Below are positions 5,443-13,720 of a stretch of DNA of 64,000 bases, piece after piece (within the stretch, counting starts at the first letter, position 1; every line of letters starts with the position of its first letter). Both the position numbers and the translations under genes were made by a program. The stretch comes from RI-153 sp963752935 (lineage in GTDB: Bacteria > Chloroflexota > Anaerolineae > Caldilineales > Caldilineaceae). The notes below the pieces were generated by a model. That model did not search any database. It was not told the DNA's origin and was given only the letters and a program-made list of their open reading frames with translations. Location: NCBI GenBank assembly GCA_963752935.1, contig CAVWAL010000022.1:1-64000 (forward strand), in the 5' to 3' direction.

Positions 5443-8166
5443 ATGACCATTTCTTACCTCTTTGACGAGATCGCACGGTTGCCTTTACCGGGCGACAATG
5501 TGGCGATTGCAACCCAAAAACTACCGGCCGGCGTCCGAATTTCATACAAAGAACTCTCGTTCAGTTTGCAGCACACCGTGATGGAGGGGCATCGCTTCGC
5601 CGTCGAACCCATCGCCGCCGGTGATAAATTGCTGTCATGGAATCTACCGTTCGGCGTGGCCCTGCGCGATATCGAAGCGGGCGAATACGTGGTCAATGAC
5701 GAGATGCTCAAGGCATTGAGTGGGCGCTCTATCGATTTCGCCCTGCCCACCTCGGCCAATTTTGCCGATCATCTCGAACCCTATCAGGTGGACGAAGAAC
5801 GCTTCCGGCCTGCCGCTCAAGTGACTCGCTATGAGCACGATCGCACCTTTCTGGGCTACCGGCGCGCCGGGAATCGTGGCATCGGCACACGCAATACAAT
5901 CGTGCTGCTGGGTACATCCTCGCGCACCGGGGGGTTTGTCAAGCAGCTAGAGGAACGGTTGGCCGGTCTCGCTGCACAATACCCCAACATTGACGGCATT
6001 GTCGCCGTGGCCCACACCGAAGGCGGACACGAGGATCCCAACAATCTCGAATTTGTCCTGCGTACGCTGGCCGGCTTTATCGTTCACCCCAATGTGGGGG
6101 CGATCCTCGCCGTGGATTACGGCATGGAGCCGGTGACCAACGAGATGCTACGCCGTTATCTCGTTGAACACGATTACCCGCTGGATGATCTGCCCCATGC
6201 CTTCCTGTCGATTCAGGGTGGTTTTCAGACGGCGATGAGTGAGGCAGAAAGCATCGTGCGCGGCTGGCTTGCTGAAGTGAACGCTACGTCGCGCACCCCA
6301 GAATCGCTGGCCCATCTCAAGATCGCGCTCCAGTGCGGTGGCTCCGACGCCTTCTCGGGTATTTCGGGCAATCCACTGGCTTCGTGGGTCGCCCGTGAGG
6401 TGATCCGCTACGGTGGCGCTGCCAATTTGGCCGAAACCGACGAGCTCATCGGCGCCGAACCCTACGTGCTGCAAAAGGTGCGCGACATCGAAACCGCGCG
6501 CACCTTCCTCGATGCGATCAAGCGCTTCGGCGACCGCGCTGCCTGGCATGGTGCATCTGCTGCCGGGAATCCCTCCGGTGGCAACAAATTCCGCGGACTC
6601 TACAACATTGTGCTCAAGTCGATTGGCGCCGCCATGAAACGGCACCCCGACGTACGCCTCGACTACGTCATCCCTTATGCCCGGCCCATGCAAGCGCCCG
6701 GCTACTATTTCATGGACAGCCCAGGCAACGATCTGGAAAGCATCGCCGGCCAGGTGGCGGCGGGCTGCAACATCATCTTCTTTGTGACCGGCAACGGCTC
6801 GATCACGAATTTCCCCTTTGCGCCGACGATTAAGATCGTGACGACGACACGGCGCTATCAACTGCTCAGCCGTGACATGGACGTCAACGCCGGCAGATAT
6901 CTCGACGGCACGCCTATGGACGAACTCGGCGCCGAGATGCTCGATCTGATGGTCGCGGTGGCCTCGGGTCAGCGCAGCGTGGGCGAAGCGGCGGGCCATG
7001 CCCAGGTGCAGCTCTGGCGCGATTGGCGACAGACTGACGACAGCAATCTGGATCGTCTGCTCCACGCAGCGCAGCCCAACGGGTTGCCCATCCCCTTGAC
7101 TTCGGCTGCGCAGGATGCGAGGCTGATTTCAGCCCCGTCTGCCGATCACCCCCTTGCCCTCCTGGCCGCCTCGCCGCTGCCCGTGGCGGAGCAAGTCGCC
7201 CTGATCCTGCCCACGAGTCTCTGCGCCGGACAGATTGCACGCATGATGGCGCAGCGCTTCAACCAGGAAAACCTTGGCGACGGACGGCGCTTCGTTGCCC
7301 TTGTGCATACGGAAGGCTGTGGCGTCTCGGGCGGCCCGTCGGAACAGTTGTACGTGCGCACCCTGCTCGGCTATTTGAGCCATCCGCTTGTGGGCCGGTG
7401 TCTGCTGCTGGAACACGGCTGCGAAAAGACGCACAACGACTTCGTCCGCCATGAAATCGTTCGCCTCGGCCTGCCCGAGGAACGGTTTGGCTGGGCCAGC
7501 ATTCAAATGGATGGCGGCATCGACGCCGTCACCGAAAAAGCCGAGACGTGGTTCCGTGCCAACCTCACCGAGAAGACGCTGCCGCCGCGGCGTCGCTTCG
7601 GCCTTGATGCCGTGCGTCTGGGCCTGATGAGCGTGGGTCCTGTATCTGAGGATGCGCAAGAGGCGCTGGCTGCGGTGAGCCGTTCGATTGTGGCCGCAGG
7701 CGGTACGGTGGTCGTCCCTGAAAACTCGACGTTGCTCTCTGCGCCCACTTACCTCGCCGCCACGGTGGGGAGAGATCCGATCTTGCCCACGTTGGCCTAC
7801 GGCCAGGCCCCACAGGATGCGGCGGGCGCCGGTTTCCACGTGATGGAGACGCCTACGGCGCATTGGACAGAGACGCTCACCGGCCTCGGTGCAACCGGCA
7901 TCGACGCCGTCCTTGTGCATGTGGGTGAGCACCCGATCCAGGGTCATCCTTTGCTGCCGGTGATTCAGATTACGGCGGACGAAGAAGTGGAACAGCACTA
8001 CGCCGCCGATATGGACCTCGTCCTCAGCGGTGGGGCGGAGACATGGCCGCAGGCGATAATTGATCTGGTGGCCGACGTGCTTTCACAGCGCACTACGGTC
8101 AAGGCGGCCCAGGTAGGCAATATCGACTTCCAATTTACCCGTGGTCTGCTGGGGGTTTCGTTGTAG
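5443..8166 (+). CDS. UxaA-family (altronate/galactarate dehydratase-like) protein with internal duplication
   Basis: Residues 1-130 form a SAF-type domain. Residues about 137-560 form a GD_AH-type core with 'GYRRAGNRGIGTRNT', 'CGGSDAFSGISGNP' and 'TGNGSITNFPFAPTIKI'. Family members are iron-dependent sugar-acid dehydratases. Two things are odd. The protein has 907 residues against roughly 500 for normal UxaA. Residues about 585-760 also repeat the first half of the core. The repeat carries the cysteine motifs expected of the core (SLCAGQIA, HTEGCG, HGCEKTHND), while the first copy reads SSRTGG, HTEGGH and DYGME. The substrate cannot be assigned. The start has GAGAG upstream. No neighbouring uronate genes are visible. 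Confidence 0.85.
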   Translation: MTISYLFDEIARLPLPGDNVAIATQKLPAGVRISYKELSFSLQHTVMEGHRFAVEPIAAGDKLLSWNLPFGVALRDIEAGEYVVNDEMLKALSGRSIDFALPTSANFADHLEPYQVDEERFRPAAQVTRYEHDRTFLGYRRAGNRGIGTRNTIVLLGTSSRTGGFVKQLEERLAGLAAQYPNIDGIVAVAHTEGGHEDPNNLEFVLRTLAGFIVHPNVGAILAVDYGMEPVTNEMLRRYLVEHDYPLDDLPHAFLSIQGGFQTAMSEAESIVRGWLAEVNATSRTPESLAHLKIALQCGGSDAFSGISGNPLASWVAREVIRYGGAANLAETDELIGAEPYVLQKVRDIETARTFLDAIKRFGDRAAWHGASAAGNPSGGNKFRGLYNIVLKSIGAAMKRHPDVRLDYVIPYARPMQAPGYYFMDSPGNDLESIAGQVAAGCNIIFFVTGNGSITNFPFAPTIKIVTTTRRYQLLSRDMDVNAGRYLDGTPMDELGAEMLDLMVAVASGQRSVGEAAGHAQVQLWRDWRQTDDSNLDRLLHAAQPNGLPIPLTSAAQDARLISAPSADHPLALLAASPLPVAEQVALILPTSLCAGQIARMMAQRFNQENLGDGRRFVALVHTEGCGVSGGPSEQLYVRTLLGYLSHPLVGRCLLLEHGCEKTHNDFVRHEIVRLGLPEERFGWASIQMDGGIDAVTEKAETWFRANLTEKTLPPRRRFGLDAVRLGLMSVGPVSEDAQEALAAVSRSIVAAGGTVVVPENSTLLSAPTYLAATVGRDPILPTLAYGQAPQDAAGAGFHVMETPTAHWTETLTGLGATGIDAVLVHVGEHPIQGHPLLPVIQITADEEVEQHYAADMDLVLSGGAETWPQAIIDLVADVLSQRTTVKAAQVGNIDFQFTRGLLGVSL

Positions 8167-8235
8167 CGGAGCCATTTGTGGTTGTCCGGCGATCACTTCG
8201 ATTCCCCCAATACATTTCAATTCCCCTAAAATGAC

Positions 8236-8281
8236 TTTGCGGAGTACCCGGTTCGCTCTCGTGAACCGGGTACTCCGCAAA
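8236..8281. terminator. 19-bp perfect hairpin between convergent genes
   Basis: Arms 8236-8254 and 8263-8281 are perfectly complementary, with an 8-nt loop. The element lies between the 3' ends of the UxaA-family gene and the SpoIID-like gene. There is no U-tract on either side, so it is not a textbook intrinsic terminator. It may act as a bidirectional transcript-end stabiliser. Confidence 0.5.
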
Positions 8282-8326
8282 TCAAGGGCTGTTCTTTTGG
8301 GGTGAATTGCCAAAGCAATACTCGAT

Positions 8327-11260
8327 CTAGCGTACCAGATGGGGCAAATAGAGCCTTTCGTTCAACGGCACGGCGGATCGCGTGGTCCATTCGCCCACGT
8401 GGCCCACGCCATCGACGGCGCGCACGCGGATCTCGTCCACCTCGGCGCTGGCAAACGATGCCGACGTCGTCAGCGGATCGGCCAGCGTAACGGGTTGCCA
8501 CGCTCCGCCCTCGAACCGGGTTTCCACCGTGTAGCCGGCCACCCCCGAGTAGGCATCCTGGCCCAGCCACTCGACCTGCACCGCGGATTCATCTGCGCCA
8601 ACCACTGTCACGTTTACAGCCGGCCCACTGTTGTCAATGCCAAAGTCGAAGAAGTGACTAAGGCTATAGTTGCCGGCCTTGTCCTCGGCCCAATAGCGGA
8701 CACGATGACTGCCTTCGCCGTCGACTAAGAACGGTTCGCTGTAGAGGACAAATGGCTGACCGTCGAGGACATAGGCCAATCCGTTGAGTCCGCTGGTGCT
8801 GTCTTCGCCGCTCACTTCCACCTGGATGGGGCCGGCCAGCCAGCCGTCCACTGCACTGACGGATGCGCCGTTGAGATCGAGCGCCCGAATCGACGGCACC
8901 GGCCGCGTCACGTCGACGCGCAATTGGCCCTCTTCACTAAAGCGGACCTGCCCCAGTTGGTCGGCCACCTCGAAACGAACCACGTGCTCCCCTTCGGGCA
9001 CCTCCGACAATTCGATACCAAGTTGCTGCACCGCCCATGCATCGGCGGGATCGCTCAGGGCGGCGACGTGGCTCTGGTCTCCTACATGCAGGCGACCGCT
9101 GTTGACGGCCAGCCCGCTGCCCAGGTCTTGAACGGTGGCGGTGAGGGTGATGGGCAATTGCGTTTGCCATCCCTGCGGCCAGTTGAGCGAGAGAAACGTG
9201 GGCGGGTTCTCGTCAGTCACGCGAATTGTCTGTGAGACGGGTGCGCTGACATTGCCGGCGCGGTCAAAGCTGACGGCAGTCACGCTTGGGCTGTTCGTGC
9301 CGACGGTCAGCGGCCAGGATACGTTCTGCACGCCGCCGTCGATGAGCCGGTAAACCTGGATACGGTCAAAAGCCAGATCTACTTCACCGAACCACTGCAC
9401 GCGGAATTCCAGGCCGGTGGGCGGCTCGAAGATGTAGAAATCGACGGCGATCTCGGCGTAACCATCATCAAGGGGGAAGTCGCTTAGCCATAGATCGCGC
9501 AGTCCCAGACGCAGGTCGCCGAAGTGGTCGGTGACGTCCAGCCGGGCCAACGGGCGGTCTGTTTGGATCGCCTCGCTGCGCGAAGCCGCGCTGCCCGCAA
9601 TGCGCAGGCGGAAGAGTGCACGGTAGGTAGATCCGGCGGGGATGGCGGTGGTGTATGGTCCATACCAGTAGCCTGGCGTCTGCACACCGACCTGGGCCAG
9701 CCGCGCCGTGGATTGATCCGCCAACGCGTCGGCAATCGTGTTGTCCATGCCCACGGTGCTCGAAAAGGCCTCGGCCTGCCAGAGCCAATCGTTGCGCAGA
9801 CCGGCCTGCTCGTCGGCGGCCGTGATCACCTGCACCGTCGCGCGGTGGGTTTCGGCGCTTTCCGGCGCGTTCAGGCTCGGTGCAGACGGCGGCGTCCGGT
9901 CTAGTTGCAGCGTCACGACGTCCTGTTGCAGGCCGGAAACGGCGAGGCTAACCTGGATGGGTGTGCCTTCGGGAGCATCCAACAGGTTCCGCCAAACGCC
10001 GCTGCGACCGTTCAACAGGAGCGGTGCAGCCGCGGCGATGTTGATCTGCAGGGGCAGAGGAAGGGCAGGGGCCAATGTGTTCCAGCGAACGCCACCGGGG
10101 GGCAAGTAGCCATTCGGTTCCAGCCCCAGCAGACCGCCCAAAGGCTGCGCCGGATCGGTAGCATTTTGCAGATAGACACCCGTATAGTAATGCCCCAGGA
10201 TCTGACGATAGTTGTGGCCGGCCTCCGCGCGGGCTTTTGCGCCCCATTGGCTCAGCCCGTAGCCGTGGCCGTAGAGCGCGCGGCCCAGCCCAAAGAGATC
10301 GGGGACGCCGCGCAAGTAAGTGACGGCGGGGTTGTCCCGGGTGGGGTGGCTGTTCTGGGCGCTGTACATGGCAATGATGGGCGCGTGGCCGGGATCGTTC
10401 CGGGCCGAGAGGTATTGGCCGCTGGTTTCGGCCACCGCTTGATCACTGCGCGGAAAACGGCTGTCGCACATCATCTGATAGTTGGCCCAATCGGTGACAT
10501 CGTAGGGCTGCTTGCCAAACTCCTCGGGCGTGGATGCGGGGCCGAGGCGGATCTTGTACCAGGCATAGGTGCGCGCGGCCACCGCCTGCGCCTTGAGCGC
10601 CTCGATGGACCAGGATACCGGCGACTCGGCAGGCACCGAGCGCGCCACATATTCCTCAATGGGGATGGTGTCGATCTGCCAGGGCGCCACGTTGCGGCAG
10701 CCGTTGCTGGGATGATGGGCCACCCGAACCGTCTCTGGGTACTGCACAGGCCACTGGTCGGCCGCGAGGGTAGGCGGTGTGGCCGCGACCACCGACTCTA
10801 CGCTCACCCGTCGCGAGGAAGTGTCGTAGAATCCGCGCGCGCTTGTCGTCTCGAAGCGAAGCCGGCTGCTGTCGATCCACTGCGGCGAATGGCCGGACAG
10901 TTGGTCGATCAATTCTCCGTCGGCAGAGTACAGGTAAATCTGGGCCAGGTACGCCGTCTCTGTGCCCGTGGGGATCACCTCGACGGCCACCTGTCGACCG
11001 TCGGGGCTGGGCTGCGGACGTCCCAGGTGAACGCCCTCTCCGTCGAAGACAGTGCGCCCACCGATGACCAGCGCCGGCTGGGTAACCGAGCCTTCCAGGC
11101 GCACGTCTATGGGCCCAAGAAGCCCATCGTCAGGGCGATCCTGTACGGGCGGCGCCGCCTGGGCGGAAAGCAAGAGGAGCAGCGAAAAACCAAGCGCCGT
11201 GCTGAATGCAGACAATGCACGCCGACGCCCTGGGTGGAGGATGGTCCACAGGTTAAACAT
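8327..11260 (-). CDS. Secreted SpoIID/LytB-domain protein with Ig-like C-terminal region
   Basis: A signal peptide (FSTALGFSLLLLLSAQAAPP) is followed by a propeller-like segment ('PQPSPDGRQVAVEV'). The SpoIID/LytB domain occupies about residues 195-365, with 'IPIEEYVARSVPAESPVSW', 'EALKAQAVAARTYAWYK' and 'GHGYGLSQWGAKARAEAG'. Related proteins are peptidoglycan lytic transglycosylases or amidase enhancers. The remaining 600 residues look like beta-sandwich and Ig-like modules ('VRYWAEDKAGNYS', 'IRVRAVDGVGHVGEW'). These end in NERLYLPHLVR, a tail also seen as 'NSLFLPWLEQ' in the beta-helix protein at 18.5 kb. The start ATG has AAAGGAG upstream. It is probably a cell-surface wall-remodelling protein; sporulation is not implied. 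Confidence 0.85.
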   Translation of the reverse strand: MFNLWTILHPGRRRALSAFSTALGFSLLLLLSAQAAPPVQDRPDDGLLGPIDVRLEGSVTQPALVIGGRTVFDGEGVHLGRPQPSPDGRQVAVEVIPTGTETAYLAQIYLYSADGELIDQLSGHSPQWIDSSRLRFETTSARGFYDTSSRRVSVESVVAATPPTLAADQWPVQYPETVRVAHHPSNGCRNVAPWQIDTIPIEEYVARSVPAESPVSWSIEALKAQAVAARTYAWYKIRLGPASTPEEFGKQPYDVTDWANYQMMCDSRFPRSDQAVAETSGQYLSARNDPGHAPIIAMYSAQNSHPTRDNPAVTYLRGVPDLFGLGRALYGHGYGLSQWGAKARAEAGHNYRQILGHYYTGVYLQNATDPAQPLGGLLGLEPNGYLPPGGVRWNTLAPALPLPLQINIAAAAPLLLNGRSGVWRNLLDAPEGTPIQVSLAVSGLQQDVVTLQLDRTPPSAPSLNAPESAETHRATVQVITAADEQAGLRNDWLWQAEAFSSTVGMDNTIADALADQSTARLAQVGVQTPGYWYGPYTTAIPAGSTYRALFRLRIAGSAASRSEAIQTDRPLARLDVTDHFGDLRLGLRDLWLSDFPLDDGYAEIAVDFYIFEPPTGLEFRVQWFGEVDLAFDRIQVYRLIDGGVQNVSWPLTVGTNSPSVTAVSFDRAGNVSAPVSQTIRVTDENPPTFLSLNWPQGWQTQLPITLTATVQDLGSGLAVNSGRLHVGDQSHVAALSDPADAWAVQQLGIELSEVPEGEHVVRFEVADQLGQVRFSEEGQLRVDVTRPVPSIRALDLNGASVSAVDGWLAGPIQVEVSGEDSTSGLNGLAYVLDGQPFVLYSEPFLVDGEGSHRVRYWAEDKAGNYSLSHFFDFGIDNSGPAVNVTVVGADESAVQVEWLGQDAYSGVAGYTVETRFEGGAWQPVTLADPLTTSASFASAEVDEIRVRAVDGVGHVGEWTTRSAVPLNERLYLPHLVR

Positions 11261-11501
11261 AGAGGCTCCTTTAAAGGGGGGAACGAACCCATCGCAACTA
11301 TCTGAATCTTGTATTCCCTGTGTCGATCACAGCGATCAGAGAAACGTACGAACTGCCTATCTGCTGTTGGTACACCCACCATGCTAGCATGGTTGTCGCC
11401 ATGCCAATATCAGGAATCCTAGTGAAGTATTTGTAAATTTACGTGAGTTGTTCCTGGCCAACGACAACGTAATTAGATGCTGAACAACCGAACCCCCGCA
11501 C

Positions 11502-11531
11502 TTGATACTTCTGCGCCTGCCACGTTACAAT
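11502..11531 (+). promoter_or_regulatory. promoter of coaX, predicted leaderless transcript
   Basis: TTGATA (11502-11507) and TACAAT (11526-11531) are 18 bases apart. The coaX ATG begins only eight bases after the -10 box, where transcription should start. No Shine-Dalgarno sequence precedes the ATG, so the mRNA would be leaderless. Confidence 0.65.
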
Positions 11532-11538
11532 CTCATCT

Positions 11539-12333
11539 ATGATTCTCTCCATCGATATCGGAAACAGTAACATTGTGATCGGCGTCTATGATCTCGCCGC
11601 CAACGCTGCCTCGGCGGAGACCACGCCGGTGGCGAGTTGGCGTCTGGCTACGGACAAACAGCGCACCGAGGACGAGTACCGGCTGCTGCTGCGCCAGTTG
11701 CTTGACGAAGCTAGCTTCTGCCTCGATGATCTGGATGACGCCGCGCTGTGCAGCGTGGTGGCGCCCTTGGGTGAGGTCTGGGTGCGTCTGCTCACACACT
11801 TGCTTGGCAGAGAGCCATTGGTCGTGCGCTATGGGCTGGATTTGGGCATCGATGTCGCCGTACTCCGCCCCGAAGCCATCGGCACCGACCGCCTTGTGGA
11901 CGCCGTTGCCGCCTACGGGCGGATTCAGGATGCTGTGATCGTCGTCGATTTTGGTACAGCCACCACCTTCAACGTCATCGATCGTAGTGGATCATTCCTC
12001 GGTGGGGCCATCGCGCCGGGATTGGGCACCGTCACCCGTGCTTTGATCGAACGGGCCAGCGCCCTGCCCGCTGTGGAACTAACCGCACCGGTCAGCACGA
12101 TTGGCCGCGACACTATCCCGGCCATCCGATCTGGGCTGGTCTACGGCTACGTTGGCCTCGTCGAAGGACTGTTGCGCCGCATTCAGGATGAATTAGGCCA
12201 ACCCGCCGCGGTCCTCGCCACCGGCGGCCTCGGCGGCGTCATTGCCCCCCTCACCGACGCCATCCACTGCTATGATCCGTGGCTGACGCTGGCGGGAATT
12301 GTGGAAGTGTACCGGCGCAATCGAAGGGCATAA
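11539..12333 (+). CDS. coaX: Type III pantothenate kinase
   Basis: The 264-residue protein has the CoaX ASKHA fold signatures. These are the N-terminal phosphate loop SIDIGNSN, 'GTDRLVDAVAAYG' (pantothenate and dimer interface), the second phosphate motif 'VVDFGTATTFNVID', and 'GGAIAPGLGT' with the adenosine motif 'ATGGLGG'. It phosphorylates pantothenate in the first step of coenzyme A synthesis in the cytoplasm. It is followed 47 bp later by coaBC, which performs the next two steps, so the pair forms a pathway unit. No ribosome site is visible before the ATG, consistent with the leaderless promoter. Confidence 0.97.
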   Translation: MILSIDIGNSNIVIGVYDLAANAASAETTPVASWRLATDKQRTEDEYRLLLRQLLDEASFCLDDLDDAALCSVVAPLGEVWVRLLTHLLGREPLVVRYGLDLGIDVAVLRPEAIGTDRLVDAVAAYGRIQDAVIVVDFGTATTFNVIDRSGSFLGGAIAPGLGTVTRALIERASALPAVELTAPVSTIGRDTIPAIRSGLVYGYVGLVEGLLRRIQDELGQPAAVLATGGLGGVIAPLTDAIHCYDPWLTLAGIVEVYRRNRRA

Positions 12334-12380
12334 ATACTCATAGTATCCATTCCTTTCCCAATCTGATCCTGGACAAACCC

Positions 12381-13628
12381 ATGCCCCCCATTCTCAACGG
12401 AAAACGCATAATTCTCGGTGTCAGCGGCGGCATTGCCTGCTACAAGGCAGTGACGCTGGCGAGCCGATTGACGCAGGCCAACGCCCAGGTTGACGTGATT
12501 ATGACCGAGGCGGCCACCAAGTTTGTGGCGCCGGTCACGTTTCAGGCCATTACACAGCGCGCCGTTTCGACGGATACCTTCGCGAGTTGGACCGATACCG
12601 GCCGCTTACGCAGTGGGCACGTCACCCTGGCCCACGCCGCCGATCTCTTCATCGTGGCCCCGGCGACGGCGCAGACCATGGCGCGTCTCTCGCTCGGCCT
12701 TACCGACGAGTTGCTTACGCTCACCGCACTCAGCTATAAGGGGCCGATGCTGATTGCCCCTGCCATGGAGACCAACATGTGGGATCACCCGGCCACGCAA
12801 CAGCATGTGGCAACGCTGCGCAGTTGGGGTGTCGATTTCGCCGGCCCGGCCAGCGGACGGCTCGCCTCGGGTGAACATGGCGCCGGGCGCATGGTCGAAC
12901 CGGACGACATTTTTGAGCAGGCCTGTCGTGTGCTGGGGCGGGGCGGTCCACTCACGGGGGTGTGCGTGGTGATTACGGCGGGCGGCACACGTGAACCCAT
13001 CGATCCGGTGCGCTTCGTGGGCAATCATTCCACAGGCAAAATGGGCGTAGCGCTGGCTCGCGCCGCCCGTGATTTCGGCGCAGACAGTGTGCTGATCCAC
13101 GCCCCGCTTTCGGTGCCTCCACCGGGCGGCGTCAAACTCGTGCCTGTGACGACGGCACAGCAGATGCATGACGCCGTGATGGCGCACCTGCCCGCCACCG
13201 ACGTGCTGATTGGGTCGGCAGCCGTGGCCGATTATCGTCCTATCCACAGCGAAGACAAGAAGATCAAGAAGTTGCCCGGCGAACAGACGATCTTGCTTCA
13301 GCGCACCCCCGACATCCTCAAAGCGGTGGGCGAATTGCGCGTCGACGACCCGCAGCATCCCCGGCTGGTGGTCGGTTTTGCCGCCGAGACCGACGATCTT
13401 GAAGCCAACGCCCTGGGCAAACTCCAACGCAAAAACCTGGACATGATCGTGCTCAACGACGTCACCGCGGCAGACAGCGGATTCGCCGTCGACACCAACC
13501 GGGTCATCATCTTCGAGCGTGGCGGCAATCGCGAAGACTGGCCGCTGATGAGCAAAGAAGAGGTGGCGCAGGCAATCCTTCAGCGCATTGCCGCTCGGCT
13601 TGGGCGACAGAATTGGCAGAAGCGCTAG
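12381..13628 (+). CDS. coaBC: Bifunctional phosphopantothenoylcysteine decarboxylase / phosphopantothenate-cysteine ligase
   Basis: The 415-residue protein has the two-domain CoaBC layout. The N-terminal flavin decarboxylase carries 'ILGVSGGIACYKAV', the flavin-binding 'APAMETNMWDHPATQ' and 'GRLASGEHGAGRM'. The C-terminal ligase begins 'VVITAGGTREPIDPVRFVGN' and carries 'STGKMGVALA' and 'KIKKLPGEQ'. The substrate flap around residues 155-165 has Ser where E. coli Dfp has its active-site Cys. I believe this variation occurs in other CoaBC proteins, so I do not read it as loss of function. The ATG at 12381 fits the family; the in-frame extension into coaX is discarded. Confidence 0.97.
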   Translation: MPPILNGKRIILGVSGGIACYKAVTLASRLTQANAQVDVIMTEAATKFVAPVTFQAITQRAVSTDTFASWTDTGRLRSGHVTLAHAADLFIVAPATAQTMARLSLGLTDELLTLTALSYKGPMLIAPAMETNMWDHPATQQHVATLRSWGVDFAGPASGRLASGEHGAGRMVEPDDIFEQACRVLGRGGPLTGVCVVITAGGTREPIDPVRFVGNHSTGKMGVALARAARDFGADSVLIHAPLSVPPPGGVKLVPVTTAQQMHDAVMAHLPATDVLIGSAAVADYRPIHSEDKKIKKLPGEQTILLQRTPDILKAVGELRVDDPQHPRLVVGFAAETDDLEANALGKLQRKNLDMIVLNDVTAADSGFAVDTNRVIIFERGGNREDWPLMSKEEVAQAILQRIAARLGRQNWQKR

Positions 13629-13703
13629 CCGCGGACAAGAATGTCCGTCAACTCATTCACGGCCTGGTACAGAAAATACGTTGAGACCGATTGGGGCATG
13701 TAC

Positions 13704-13720
13704 AACCGGTTTCAACCGGT
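13704..13720 (+). terminator. weak hairpin downstream of coaBC
   Basis: AACCGGT-TTCA-ACCGGTT followed by TTTCTGTG lies 76 bp after the coaBC stop and overlaps the stop codon of the convergent YfhO-like gene. The stem is only seven pairs, so terminator function is tentative. Confidence 0.35.

Noticed and set aside
6148..7065. Minus-strand frame of 305 codons inside the UxaA-family gene
   Set aside because: It lies wholly inside the UxaA-family coding sequence, with conserved motifs on the other strand. It is a shadow.
8327..11260. Evidence of sporulation from a SpoIID homologue
   Set aside because: SpoIID/LytB domains are widespread in non-sporulating bacteria, and no other sporulation gene is present.
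9905..11305. 466-codon plus-strand open frame opposite the SpoIID-like gene
   Set aside because: It is a long open frame created by the high GC and codon bias of the real minus-strand gene; its Arg/Gly-rich composition has no recognisable domain.
12381..13628. Loss of the CoaC active-site Cys in coaBC
   Set aside because: Ser in place of the E. coli-type Cys within the flap appears, from memory, to occur in other functional CoaBC proteins. coaX and coaBC are adjacent and intact.
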